Below, one piece after another: positions 22,899 through 33,000 of a stretch of 53,889 nt of DNA. The stretch is from Deltaproteobacteria bacterium (lineage in GTDB: Bacteria > Desulfobacterota > Desulfuromonadia > Desulfuromonadales > JAAYDE01). Made by a program: the position numbers and the translations under genes. Location: assembly GCA_016934985.1 (NCBI GenBank), contig JAFGRU010000015.1, forward strand, positions 1 to 53,889, written 5' to 3'. The number at the start of each line of letters is the position of its first letter. Position 1 is the first letter of the stretch. Under the pieces are notes generated by a model that was not told where the DNA came from, did not search any database, and was given only the letters and a program-made list of their open reading frames with translations.

Positions 22899-24254
22899 TC
22901 AGTGCAGGTAAGTCAGGAAGAGGGTTGCCGTCGCAAAATAGATGACAATGCCGGTGATGTCGTTAGCGGTCTGTACGAAAGGTGTGGACGCGATGGCCGG
23001 GTCGACACCGATTCTCTTGAAAAAAGCCGGTGCCAGGACCCCCATGGTGGCGGCCACGGTCATGGCTGTCGTCATGGCCAGGCCCACGACCAGCCCCAGG
23101 TACATATTATGGTGCCAGACAAAAGCCACGACGCCGATGGTCATGCCGCAGACAATCCCCATGATCATGCCGACCCGGATTTCTTTGAAAAGGACTTTGC
23201 GAATGGTGCTGAAGTCGATGCGGCCGGTAGCAAAGCCGCGCACCACGATGGTTGCCGACTGGCTGCCGACATTTCCGCCCATGCCGGTAATGACCGGGAT
23301 AAAGGTGATGAGGGCGATGACCTCTTTAAGGGTGATCTTGAATAGCCACATGAGGTAACCGGTGACTACCCCCCCGAACAGGTTGGTGATCAGCCAGGGA
23401 AGGCGGAGCCGTGCGGTTTTGAATGCCTTGTAGGTGTGAAAAGCTTCTTCTTCGCTGGCGCCGGCCATTTTGTAGATGTCTTCCGTTGCTTCCTGGCGCA
23501 TGACGTCAATGACGTCATCCACGGTGATGATCCCCATGAGTTTGTTGGCTTCATCGACGACTGGAACGGCGAGGATGTTGTATTTGGCGACCAGATGGGC
23601 GACTTCCTCCTGGTCCATGTCGGTGCGGACACTGATCACATCCGAGGTCATGATGTCTTTAAGCTGGTTGCTCGGCGGGACAATGAGAAGCTGCCGCAGG
23701 GAGAGGACGCCGACCAGGTGGTTGTGTTCATTGGTGACGTAGAGATAAAAAACCATCTCCACATGCTCGGCTTTTTGGAGTTCCTCAATTGCCTCCTTGA
23801 CGGTCATGTTTTCCCGCAGGGAAAAGATTTCCGTCGACATGATGCCGCCGGCCGTATCCTCTTCATAAGCGAGAAGCTGCTCGATCTCTTCGGAATGCTC
23901 ATCCTGCATGATGCTGAGGATTTCTTCGGCCAGTTCTTCCGGCATGTTGCGGATGATGTCGACGGCGTCGTCGTAGGGCATTTCCTGGAGAACTTCGGTT
24001 ATGGCTTCCTTATCGATTTCTTCGAGGAGCCGGGCGCCTGTGCTGTGATCGATCTCAGAAAGAACATAAGCCGCAGTTTCGGAGTTTTCGATGAGGTTGA
24101 AAAGAACTCTTTGTTCTTTCATTTCCAGGTAGCGGAAAAGACAGGCAATATCTGCCGGATGGGTTTTATCGATTACCTTGGTCAGGTTGGGAAAGGCACC
24201 GCGCCGGATCAGTTTTTTGACTGTGTCGAGAAGAATCTGGAGCTTCTGATCCAT
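22899..24254 (-). CDS. mgtE: Magnesium transporter MgtE
   Basis: The 451-residue protein has the complete MgtE order. The cytoplasmic N domain is a helical superhelix (about 1-125, with MPYDDAVDIIRNMPEE). Two CBS domains (about 130-250, with MTSDVISVRTDMDQEEVA and NKLMGIITVDDVIDV) act as the Mg2+ sensor. A plug helix and five membrane segments follow, with the pore motif VITGMGGNVGSQSATI, and ITGIVIYFATATLFL at the end. ATG 24254 sits behind GGGGAGGAG; the frame extends to 24311 through the promoter, so that extension is rejected. MgtE lets Mg2+ in when internal Mg2+ is low. Confidence 0.96.
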   Translation of the reverse strand: MDQKLQILLDTVKKLIRRGAFPNLTKVIDKTHPADIACLFRYLEMKEQRVLFNLIENSETAAYVLSEIDHSTGARLLEEIDKEAITEVLQEMPYDDAVDIIRNMPEELAEEILSIMQDEHSEEIEQLLAYEEDTAGGIMSTEIFSLRENMTVKEAIEELQKAEHVEMVFYLYVTNEHNHLVGVLSLRQLLIVPPSNQLKDIMTSDVISVRTDMDQEEVAHLVAKYNILAVPVVDEANKLMGIITVDDVIDVMRQEATEDIYKMAGASEEEAFHTYKAFKTARLRLPWLITNLFGGVVTGYLMWLFKITLKEVIALITFIPVITGMGGNVGSQSATIVVRGFATGRIDFSTIRKVLFKEIRVGMIMGIVCGMTIGVVAFVWHHNMYLGLVVGLAMTTAMTVAATMGVLAPAFFKRIGVDPAIASTPFVQTANDITGIVIYFATATLFLTYLH

Positions 24255-24314
24255 GGAGTTTCTCCTCCCCGAGTCACGGGAAATAATCAGAAAAAAGGGA
24301 TATTTAAACAAATA

Positions 24315-24343
24315 ATACTAGGGCTGGCCCCTGGGATTGTCAA
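24315..24343 (-). promoter_or_regulatory. Promoter for mgtE-recO
   Basis: On the minus strand TTGACA (24343-24338) and TAGTAT (24320-24315) are 17 bases apart. The leader to the mgtE start would be only about 55 bases, too short for an M-box riboswitch. Confidence 0.6.
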
Positions 24344-24395
24344 CCCATATTTCCCGCGGGAAAAAAGATGCGCCGTATGAAAATCGACTTTCCTG

Positions 24396-24968
24396 TCAGC
24401 TTTCGCTAAAGGGTGTCGCAACAAACGGTGAGGGGGAGAACGGTGAGGGAGACGTTTCTTCTGAGGCTTTCGTTTCGCTCTCAGGGTTGTAGACAAATTC
24501 CCAGTTCTGGTAGGTTTCGGCATTGGCAAAAGCCTCATAGCCTTTGTCAAAACCCTCTTTTTTGAAAGGGGCTCTGGTGCTGGTGCTGCGGACGCCGATA
24601 ATCCTTTTGGCATTGTTGCGGATGACGAACCATTCTTTGCCGGTCATGGGGTCGGGGTAAAGCTTGCGCAGATGGCGAACTGTGTGCAGGGCGCGGGGGT
24701 CCTTGAGTAGGTCTTTAAGCTCGCCGGGAAGGCTTCCTTTCTGCCCGACATTGTTGCCGACGAAGTAGCTTTCAATGGCCTTGCGGTATTCCTCTCCGCG
24801 GAAAAGGAGTTCCTGCTCCCGGGCGCGCTGGGTAATGGTGTCCCAGGTGGTGCCGGCAATGCCCGCACCAAGACCCATGATCACGACCAGGATCAAAACA
24901 ATGAGGAGGGCGGCCCCCTGCTGGTTTTGTAATGGCGGCCTGAATAACCGTTTGTGGCAGAGACTCAT
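24396..24968 (-). CDS. Type IV pilin-like / pseudopilin-type protein
   Basis: The 190-residue protein starts with a short basic leader (MSLCHKRLFRPPLQNQQG) followed by AALLIVLILVVIMGLGAGI, a class III (prepilin-like) hydrophobic segment with Gly before the expected cleavage point. A long helix (TQRAREQELLFRGEEYRKAIESYF) follows, as in GspG/PulG-type pseudopilins. There is no Glu at mature position 5, which is unusual for major pilins. The middle contains LYPDPMTGKEW, a short loop seen in type II secretion-like proteins, and the C-terminal 30 residues are Ser/Pro-rich. No secretion genes are adjacent, so its machine is elsewhere. It ends 55 bases from mgtE upstream sequence. Confidence 0.65.
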   Translation of the reverse strand: MSLCHKRLFRPPLQNQQGAALLIVLILVVIMGLGAGIAGTTWDTITQRAREQELLFRGEEYRKAIESYFVGNNVGQKGSLPGELKDLLKDPRALHTVRHLRKLYPDPMTGKEWFVIRNNAKRIIGVRSTSTRAPFKKEGFDKGYEAFANAETYQNWEFVYNPESETKASEETSPSPFSPSPFVATPFSES

Positions 24969-24982
24969 GGTAAAACTCTATG

Positions 24983-25001
24983 AACTGCTTTAACGGGCTA
25001 C
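24983..25001 (-). repeat. 19-base repeat, copy 2
   Basis: Exact reverse complement of 13002-13020. It lies just upstream of the pilin-like gene and is followed by CTGTCACCTGTCA, which resembles the GTGACAAGTGACG next to copy 1. Confidence 0.7.
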
Positions 25002-25071
25002 CTGTCACCTGTCATTTTTATAAAGTCAGGTTGTTTAGTCCGGCGGCTGTTGGGTTAGGGGTTTAGACTGA

Positions 25072-25124
25072 AGGCCGAAGACTATTAGGTAAACCCTAAT
25101 ACCTCTCTCTTCGGTCTTCGGCCT
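25072..25124. repeat. Inverted repeat downstream of uvrA
   Basis: AGGCCGAAGAC (25072-25082) and GTCTTCGGCCT (25114-25124) are exact 11-base complements around a 31-base spacer. There is no T run in either direction. It sits just beyond the uvrA stop codon and may protect the 3' end or be a repeat. Confidence 0.55.
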
Positions 25125-25126
25125 AT

Positions 25127-27949
25127 CTACCTGTTTTTCTCCCCGAGACAGGGTTTCAGGAACTTCCCGGTATGAGACCGTTCAAAGGCTGCTACGGCTT
25201 CGGGGGTGCCGCAGGCGATAACCTCGCCCCCGCGGTTGCCTCCTTCGGGGCCGAGATCGATGATATAGTCGGCGGTTTTGATAACATCAAGGTTGTGCTC
25301 GATAATCACCACCGTATTGCCCTGGTCGACCAGCCGTTGGAGAACGCGGAGAAGTTTCTCGATGTCGGCGAAATGGAGGCCGGTTGTCGGCTCATCAAGG
25401 ATGTAAAGGGTTCTGCCGGTGGCTCTTTTGCCGAGCTCTTTGGACAGCTTGATGCGCTGGGCCTCCCCTCCTGAAAGGGTGGTGGCGCTTTGCCCGAGCT
25501 TGATGTATTCGAGGCCGACGTCGCGCATGGTTTCCAGTTTGTGCCTGATTTTCGGAATGTTGCCGAGGAAATCGAGGGCCTGGCTGACCGTCATGTCGAG
25601 CACTTCGGCAATGTTTTTCCCCTTGTAGGCGACCTCCATGGTTTCGCGGTTGTAGCGTTTTCCCTTGCAGACCTCGCAGGGAACGTAGACATCGGGCAGA
25701 AAGTGCATCTCGATGCGGATGATGCCGTCCCCCTGACAGGCTTCGCAACGCCCTCCTTTAACATTAAACGAAAATCGTCCCGGTTTGTAGCCCCTGATTT
25801 TCGATTCCGCCAATTGCGAAAAGAGTTCCCGGATATCAGTGAAGACACCGGTGTAGGTGGCGGGATTTGAGCGGGGCGTGCGGCCGATGGGCGACTGGTC
25901 GATGTTGATCACCTTGTCGAGGAATTCCACCCCCGTGAGCTCGCGGTGTTTGCCCGGTTTTTCCTTGCTCCGGTAAAAATGGCGGGACAGGGCGTTGTAG
26001 AGGGTGTCAATAATGAGGGTCGATTTACCGGACCCTGAAACGCCGGTCACGCAGGTCATAATTCCGAGGGGAATATGGACATCGATATCTTTGAGGTTGT
26101 TTTCCGTGGCGCCCAAAATGGACATCTGACGGTTGCTGTCACGGCGCTGTTCCGGCACCTTGATGGAGAGTTCTCCGGAAAGGAATTTGCCGGTCAGAGA
26201 GTGAGGGTGGCGGCAAATCTCCTCGGGGGTGCCTTGGGCGACAATTTCCCCGCCATGAATTCCAGCCCCGGGCCCCATGTCGATTACGTGATCGGCGGCA
26301 AGAATGGTATCTTCATCATGCTCGACAACCATCACCGAGTTGCCTAGATCCCGTAATTTCTGGAGCGTTTCGAGAAGTCGTTGGTTGTCCCGCTGGTGTA
26401 GACCGATGGAAGGTTCGTCCAGGATATAGATGACCCCGACCAGGGAGGAGCCGATCTGGGTGGCGAGACGGATGCGCTGCCCTTCGCCGCCGGACAGGGT
26501 TCCGGAGGAGCGGTCGAGACTCAGGTAATCAAGGCCGACCCGGGTCAAAAACGAGAGACGCTCACGGATTTCCTTGAGAATGCGCCTGGCGATCTGCTGT
26601 TCCTTGGGCGGCAGCTCCAGGGTTTCAAAAAAACCTTCGGCTTCGGCCACACTCAGGGTGGTCAGCTCACGGATGTTTTTGCCGCCGACGGTGAAGTGCA
26701 GGGATTCGCGCCGCAAGCGCGCGCCATCGCAGGTCGGGCAGGGCATGATATTCATGTATCTTTCGAGGTTTTCCCGGATTATTTCCGAATCGGTTTCCCG
26801 GTAGCGCCGCTCCAGATTGGGGATGACCCCCTCGAAAGGTTTACTGAAGACATGCTGGCGGTTGCCGTTGTCGAAATGGAACTGGACTTTTTCCTTCCCG
26901 GTGCCGTACAGAACGATTTGCCTGAAGTTTTCGGGCAGTTCGCCGAATGGGGGGGCAAGGTCGAAGCCGAAATGGGCGGCCAGGGCTTCGAGCATCTGCT
27001 GGTAATAGAAACCGGTACGGCTGCTCCAGGGGGCAATGGCGCCCTTGTTCAGGGGCAGGCCGGGATCCGGGACGATGCTGTCCGGATCGAAGAACCTGCG
27101 GATGCCGAGACCGGCGCAGTCCTCACAGGCGCCGAAGGGGTTATTGAAGGAAAACATGCGTGGGCTGACCTCCGGGAAGGAGACGCCGCAGTCGGGGCAG
27201 GCATGTTTTTCCGAAAAAATGAGGGTTTCCCCCTGATCGATTTGCACCTTGACGATGCCGTCGGCAAGCTTCAGAGCGGTCTCCAGGGAGTCGGCCAGGC
27301 GCGAAGCCATGCCCTGTTTGACGATGAGGCGGTCGACCACCACCTCAATGGTGTGCTTTTTATTTTTGTCGAGTTCAATATCTTCAGTCAGTTCCCGCAT
27401 ATCGCCGTCAATGAGAACGCGGACGAAACCGTCGGCCTGGAGTTTTTTCAGCTCGCGACGGTATTCACCTTTGCGGCCCCTGACTAAAGGGGCAAGGAGA
27501 AGAAGGCGGCTTTTTTCGGGCAAACTGAGAACGCGGTCGACAATCTGCTCCACGGTCTGGGAAGAGATTTCCTTGCCGCAGACGTAGCAATGGGCACGGC
27601 CGACGCGGGCGTAGAGAAGACGCAGGTAATCGTAGATTTCAGTGACGGTTCCGACCGTGGAGCGTGGGTTGCGTGAGGTGGTTTTCTGTTCGATGGAGAT
27701 GGCCGGAGAGAGGCCCTCGATGCTTTCCACATCGGGCTTCTCCATCAGTTCCAGAAACTGGCGGGCGTATGCGGAGAGGCTTTCGACGTAACGACGCTGC
27801 CCTTCCGCATAGATCGTGTCAAAGGCGAGGGTACTTTTCCCTGATCCGGACACGCCTGTTATAACCGTCAGGCGGTTGCGGGGGATGTCAAGATCAATCC
27901 CTTTCAGGTTGTGTTCCCTGGCCCCTCGAATGCTGATTTTTTCAGGCAT
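25127..27949 (-). CDS. uvrA: Excinuclease ABC subunit A
   Basis: UvrA is the damage-sensing ATPase of nucleotide excision repair. The 940-residue protein has both ABC modules: Walker [15 protein letters not shown] near 31 and [14 protein letters not shown] near 640, with two LSGGE signatures ([12 protein letters not shown] and [13 protein letters not shown]). Zinc-binding cysteine pairs appear at CPDCGVSF...CEDC and CEACQGDG...CEVC. QAIRDDRPVHI-type variants are not seen, and length is normal. It starts 13 bases after surA ends with a poor ribosome-binding site, which suggests translational coupling. Mfd, which recruits UvrA to stalled polymerase, is encoded upstream in the same direction. 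Confidence 0.97.
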   Translation of the reverse strand: MPEKISIRGAREHNLKGIDLDIPRNRLTVITGVSGSGKSTLAFDTIYAEGQRRYVESLSAYARQFLELMEKPDVESIEGLSPAISIEQKTTSRNPRSTVGTVTEIYDYLRLLYARVGRAHCYVCGKEISSQTVEQIVDRVLSLPEKSRLLLLAPLVRGRKGEYRRELKKLQADGFVRVLIDGDMRELTEDIELDKNKKHTIEVVVDRLIVKQGMASRLADSLETALKLADGIVKVQIDQGETLIFSEKHACPDCGVSFPEVSPRMFSFNNPFGACEDCAGLGIRRFFDPDSIVPDPGLPLNKGAIAPWSSRTGFYYQQMLEALAAHFGFDLAPPFGELPENFRQIVLYGTGKEKVQFHFDNGNRQHVFSKPFEGVIPNLERRYRETDSEIIRENLERYMNIMPCPTCDGARLRRESLHFTVGGKNIRELTTLSVAEAEGFFETLELPPKEQQIARRILKEIRERLSFLTRVGLDYLSLDRSSGTLSGGEGQRIRLATQIGSSLVGVIYILDEPSIGLHQRDNQRLLETLQKLRDLGNSVMVVEHDEDTILAADHVIDMGPGAGIHGGEIVAQGTPEEICRHPHSLTGKFLSGELSIKVPEQRRDSNRQMSILGATENNLKDIDVHIPLGIMTCVTGVSGSGKSTLIIDTLYNALSRHFYRSKEKPGKHRELTGVEFLDKVINIDQSPIGRTPRSNPATYTGVFTDIRELFSQLAESKIRGYKPGRFSFNVKGGRCEACQGDGIIRIEMHFLPDVYVPCEVCKGKRYNRETMEVAYKGKNIAEVLDMTVSQALDFLGNIPKIRHKLETMRDVGLEYIKLGQSATTLSGGEAQRIKLSKELGKRATGRTLYILDEPTTGLHFADIEKLLRVLQRLVDQGNTVVIIEHNLDVIKTADYIIDLGPEGGNRGGEVIACGTPEAVAAFERSHTGKFLKPCLGEKNR

Positions 27950-27962
27950 GATAGGATTAGAG

Positions 27963-28904
27963 CTAGAGAAGGATCTCGATGCGGGCTTCCTTTTTCAGAT
28001 TTTCCGCCCACTCCTTGAAACGTTCTTCCATGCGCTGGTCAGTCAATTTCTTTTCAATGCTGGAACGGACCTGTTCGAATTTATTGATTGCGCCGGGGTT
28101 TCTTTCCTCCAGGTAGAGGAGGCGAAGGGTGTCGGGTGTTTCCAGAATCTCGCTGACACCCCCCTCGGGCAGGTTCTTTACCGCATTGGCGTAAACAGGG
28201 TCCAGATCTTCAAAACGGATTTTACCCAACTCTCCTCCAGAGATGTGGTCTTCGCCGGAGGTAGTACGGAGAATATCGCCAAAACTTTTCCCACTACGCA
28301 GCTGTTGCTGTATTTCAAGGGCCCGGGACCTGATTTTTTCACTTGCCAGTGGGTTGTCAATGGAAAAATCGAGATAGCCGAGACGAAGGAACGGCTCTTG
28401 ACGATAGTCCTCTTTATGGTTGCGAAAATAGTCAAGAAGTTCTTGCTCCGTTACAACAACCTTTCTCCGCACATCCTGGCTTACAAGCTGAAAGCGGAGG
28501 AGCTGCATGCGCATCTTTTCCAGATAATCCTCGAAGGTCATACCCTGATTGAGGAGAGCTGCTATAAGTTGTTCGCGAGTCATCCGATTGCTTTTCTGCA
28601 CGTCCTGAATGGCCGATTCAACCTGGGAGTCGCTGACCGTGATCTTCAGTTCTTTAATCCTTTGTTTGACGAGGGTCTCCTCAATGAGGACGTTGAGGAC
28701 CTGGCTGCGGGCCTGATCCATTTCGGACTCGGGGAGGTTTTTGAAATTTTCTTTGTACAAGGCCAGTTTTTCATCGAGTTGGTTGGTGGTGATGACCTCG
28801 TCATTTACGATGGCTGCGATGCGGTTGACGATGACACCGCCGGCCAGGCCGGCACTGAACAAAAGCAGAATCAAGGCGGCGGCCGCCGAATATTGCCATT
28901 TCAT
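27963..28904 (-). CDS. surA: Periplasmic peptidyl-prolyl isomerase / chaperone, SurA-like
   Basis: SurA-type proteins escort unfolded outer-membrane proteins across the periplasm. The 313-residue protein has a signal peptide (to about AGLAGG), then the SurA N-terminal helical domain with [22 protein letters not shown], the family hallmark. One parvulin (PpiC) domain follows at about 165-270, with [25 protein letters not shown] and [23 protein letters not shown]. The C-terminal helix returns to the chaperone body. It has one parvulin domain rather than the two of E. coli SurA. It sits 15 bases after the related lipoprotein gene and before uvrA. Confidence 0.88.
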   Translation of the reverse strand: MKWQYSAAAALILLLFSAGLAGGVIVNRIAAIVNDEVITTNQLDEKLALYKENFKNLPESEMDQARSQVLNVLIEETLVKQRIKELKITVSDSQVESAIQDVQKSNRMTREQLIAALLNQGMTFEDYLEKMRMQLLRFQLVSQDVRRKVVVTEQELLDYFRNHKEDYRQEPFLRLGYLDFSIDNPLASEKIRSRALEIQQQLRSGKSFGDILRTTSGEDHISGGELGKIRFEDLDPVYANAVKNLPEGGVSEILETPDTLRLLYLEERNPGAINKFEQVRSSIEKKLTDQRMEERFKEWAENLKKEARIEILL

Positions 28905-28919
28905 GTAATCCTTGACCTT

Positions 28920-29903
28920 TCAATTTTGGGCCTGTTGAGGTCCCCGGTGCGTGTGATTCAGCAGGGACCAGTCGATTTCGATAAAGGCTCTACTGCGAAG
29001 CCGTACCAGCCAATTATTGTAGGCGGTTTCCCTTTTTCGTTCAAGTAATATGCTTCGGATTCGGGGTCGAGTTTCTTCCAGCGATGGCTTAGTCGGTTTC
29101 CTGTGCTCTTCCACCAGGAAAATGTGAAAGCCGTAAGGGGTTTGGACGATGTCGCTGATTCTTCCGGGTGTCAGTTTAAAAACCACCGCGTCAAACTCCT
29201 CGGGCATCTGGCCGCGAGGGAAAAACCCCAGATCCCCTCCCTGGGCGGCGTCGGGAGAAAGGGAATGTTCGCGGGCCACTTCTGCAAAAGATCCCCCCTG
29301 GCGCAGGAGGGACAGGACCTGGCGGGCGTTTTCTTCGCTGGATAGCAAAATCTGCCGGGCCCGCACCTCTTCTTCGCCTTTGAAATCAGCAAAATTGTCG
29401 CGGTAATAGGTTTCGACCTCCTCTTCGCTGACCTGCAGTTTTTCATAAACGGCCCGCATGGCCACTTCTTTCAGGAGCAGGCGTTGTTTCTCCTCCGCTT
29501 TCCATTGCTCGGCCGTTATCCCTTGGTCATCCAGCAGGGTTTCCCTTTTTTCAGGAGGATACTCGTTCCAGAAAGCCTGAAACGATTTTTCCACCATCTG
29601 GTCGGAGATGCTGATGCCGAGACGGTCGGCCTCAGAGCGAACCAGCGCCCGGTCAATCAGCTCGGCAATGAGAGCCCTCTGCATTTCGGATTTTTCCTCA
29701 GGCGGGAGCTTCTCCCAGAGCGGGAAGCTCCTTTTGAACTCCGCTTGGAAGTGACGCAGTGAAACATTTTTGTCATTGATCCGGATCAGAGTTGGCGAGG
29801 TCGGGGCCTGTTCTTTCTGGCAAGCCCCGGCCAGAAAAATCAGGCAAAAAAGAAAAAAGGCGCCAAGATGTTTTGCGGTGATGCCGGACATCGGAAAACA
29901 CAT
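28920..29903 (-). CDS. Peptidyl-prolyl cis-trans isomerase lipoprotein (PpiC/PrsA-like)
   Basis: The 327-residue protein begins with a lipoprotein signal peptide ending in LAGAC, so it is probably anchored to a membrane facing the periplasm. The N-terminal helical part is SurA/PrsA-like (LIDRALVRSEADRLGISISDQMVEKSF). A parvulin domain follows at about 175-270: RARQILLSSEENARQVLSLLRQGGSFAEVAREHSLSPDAAQGGDLGFFPRG, with PYGFHIFLVEEH. ATG 29903 and ATG 29891 are both possible starts; neither has a clear ribosome-binding site. With SurA next to it, the pair forms an envelope protein-folding module. Confidence 0.88.
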   Translation of the reverse strand: MCFPMSGITAKHLGAFFLFCLIFLAGACQKEQAPTSPTLIRINDKNVSLRHFQAEFKRSFPLWEKLPPEEKSEMQRALIAELIDRALVRSEADRLGISISDQMVEKSFQAFWNEYPPEKRETLLDDQGITAEQWKAEEKQRLLLKEVAMRAVYEKLQVSEEEVETYYRDNFADFKGEEEVRARQILLSSEENARQVLSLLRQGGSFAEVAREHSLSPDAAQGGDLGFFPRGQMPEEFDAVVFKLTPGRISDIVQTPYGFHIFLVEEHRKPTKPSLEETRPRIRSILLERKRETAYNNWLVRLRSRAFIEIDWSLLNHTHRGPQQAQN

Positions 29904-30003
29904 CCATGGTTGAGGGGGAAGGTTAGGGGAGATGAGGGCGAAAAAGAACGGGAGAATTGGTAGTTAAAAAGCCACTCGGCTCATGATGGGAAAAATATCA
30001 CAG

Positions 30004-33000
30004 CTAAAGAAATGCAAGCAATTCTTTTTTGGCTGTCTGGTGGCGTTCCGAAGTCTCCAGACGGCCGGTTCGCACCAGCAGCCGGTAATCGGGTGTAACG
30101 GTGTAGCGGGCCGCCTGTTTTTCAATGAGGGCGAGAATTTTTTCCGGCTCAACCGGGGTCGAAGCGTGAAAGGCGAAAATGATCTGGCGGCCGTCGTATT
30201 CCGCCAGGGTGATTTTGAGACGCTTCATGAGGACTCGCAGCTTCATAATGTCGATAAGCAGAAGGGCCGGGTCAGGCAGCTTGCCAAAGCGATCGCGGAG
30301 TTCGTCCATGAGGGCGTAAAGTTCTTCCTCATCGGTGGCGGCGGAGAGTTTTTTGTAAAAGATCAGGCGCTGGTTCGGGTCGGGAAGGTATTTTTCCGGC
30401 AGGAAGGCGGAAAGCCCCAGCTTGATTTCGGGATCGATCTCTTCTTTTCGGGCCAGCCCCTTCATTTCCTGGATGGTTTCTTCCAATAGTTCGGCATACA
30501 TTTCGAAGCCGACGGCGGCCACCTGCCCCGATTGGCGGGCGCCGAGCAATTCTCCCGCACCGCGGATCTCGAGATCGTGGGAGGCGATGGTGAAACCGGC
30601 GCCAAGCTCCGTGAGATCCTGCAAAACCTTGAGGCGCTGCCGTGCTTCCTTGGTGACAGCGCCGGCGGAGGGAATCAGCAGGTAGGCATAGGCGCGCTGG
30701 TGGGAGCGCCCGACCCGTCCGCGTAGCTGATAAAGCTGGGAGAGGCCGAAACAGTCGGCGCGGTTGATAACGATGGTGTTGGCGCGGGGAATGTCGAGGC
30801 CGTTTTCGATGATAGTGGTGCAGACGAGGAGGTTGGTTTTTCCTTCAACGAAATCGAACATGACCTTTTCCAGCTCTTTTTCCGGCATCTGCCCGTGACC
30901 GATGGCAAGACGGGCTTCGGGAATGAGGTTGCGGAGAAAAGCAGCCATAGCGTTGATGGTGTGCACACGGTTATGGACAAAAAAGACCTGGCCTCCTCTT
31001 CGCAGTTCCCGCAGGATGGCCTCACGGATCAGGCCATCGTCAAATTTGGTGACGTACGTGCGGATTGCCTGGCGGTCGACCGGCGGGGTGCTGATAATGG
31101 AAAGGTCCCTGAGTCCACTCAGGCTCATGTGCAGGGTGCGGGGAATGGGGGTGGCTGTAAGGGTCAGCAGATCGACTTCAGCGCGGAATTTTTTGAGTTT
31201 TTCCTTGTGTTTGACGCCAAAGCGCTGTTCCTCGTCGATAATCAGCAGACCCAGGTCTTTGAAGTGGACGTCGCGCTGGAGAAGACGATGGGTGCCGATT
31301 AGAATGTCGCTTTTGCCTGCTGCGGTTCGCGCGAGGATATCCTCCTGCTCGCTTTTCCCCCGGAAGCGCGAAACCATATCTATTACAACCGGGTAATCCT
31401 TGAGGCGTTCTCGAAAGGTTTCCAGATGCTGCTGGGCCAGAACCGTGGTAGGAACCAGAACGGCCACCTGCTTTCCATCCATGACGGCTTTGAAAGCGGC
31501 GCGGATAGCGACTTCCGTTTTGCCGTAACCGACGTCGCCGCAGATGAGGCGGTCCATGGGTTTTGCCGCCTGCATATCCTTGAGCACATCCTGGATGGCC
31601 ATGAGCTGATCTTCGGTTTCATCGTAGAGGAATGCGGCTTCGAACTCGCGGAACATCGGGTCTGGCGCTGAATAGCGGAACCCTTCGCTCATCTCCCGGC
31701 TGGCATAGATTTTCAGCAGTTCTCCCGCCAATTCCTCGACGGCTGCCCGAGCTTTTAGAACTGCTTTCTCCCAGGCGTTTCCTCCCATCTTGTCGAGGCG
31801 TGGCCCATAGCCTTCGGCGCCGATATATTTTTGAATTTTTTCGATGCGTTCGACAGGGACATAGAGTTTGTCACCGCCGGCGTATTCGAGATGGAGGTAG
31901 TCGCCTTCCACCTGTTTGGTTTTGAGGTGGACCAGGCCGTGGTAGCGGGCGATGCCGTGATCGGCATGAACGACGTGGTCGCCATCCTTGAGTTCAGAAA
32001 AGGAACTGAGAAAGTCTTTGGCCGTTCCCTTACGGCTGCTTTTGCGCCGCGTTCTTCCGCCAAAAAGCTCTTCCTCGGTGATTATGGCGAGCTTTTCCTC
32101 GGGGAGGCGAAAACCGGCAGAAAGTTCGCCGAAAACTATGGACAATGTTGCCTTTTTTTGCGGGAGGGGCCCTTCTCCAAAAAAATCGGGCACCAGATCC
32201 CGGTTCTGAAGGATATCCCTGAGCCTTTCCGCCTGTCCCTGCTGATGGCAGACGAGAACGATGCGCCAGCCTTCTTTGAGCCATTTTTTTACGTGCTCGG
32301 TAAAAACCCCAACCCCGTCATCGATGCTTCTCAATTCCTGGCGCAAGTCGTGGTTGGCAAAAGTCTGGAAATGAAAAACCGGATATTCCTTTTTCAGAGG
32401 GGAAATGTCCAGGGAGGAGAAATCAAAGCGCTTCTGTCCCGTCAGTTTTTCCTCAACCGCACGCCAACTCAGGTAGAATTCTTCCGGAGCGGCATAAGGG
32501 AAAGCTTTATCTTGGGCACGCGCCGCCCCTTCCTGTATCAGGGAAGCAAAGCGCTCAAGCTCCTGGCTGACCTCCGGTGGGTCGAGGACGATCCAGCGAC
32601 GATCGCCGGCATAGTCAAAAAATGAGTCAAGTTGTTCGTAGTTCAGTGGGAGAAGGGCTGCACAGCCGGGAAACATGAGTCCTTCGGAGATGTCTGTGAG
32701 GATGGATTCCCGCAACGGGCGTGGCAGGCCGAGCTCGTCACAACGTTTTTTCAAGTGTTTTGAGAAAATATTGAGATTGGCGTCGGTGAGAATCATCTCC
32801 CTTACCGGGATTATGGTCAAATTCTGCAATTCTTCCCGGGAGGTGCGCTGGCTGATCGGGTCAAAAGGACGCATTCTTTCCACCAGGTCGTCGAAAAATT
32901 CAACCCGAACCGGTTCTGAGGTGGTCGGCGGAAAGATATCGAGGATATCGCCGCGAACGGAAAAAGTCCCCCTTTCCTCCACCAGTGACATGGTGTTGTA

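Noticed and set aside
24255-24343. M-box magnesium riboswitch before mgtE
   Set aside because: The predicted promoter leaves a leader of only about 55 bases, too short for an M-box, and no matching motif is visible.
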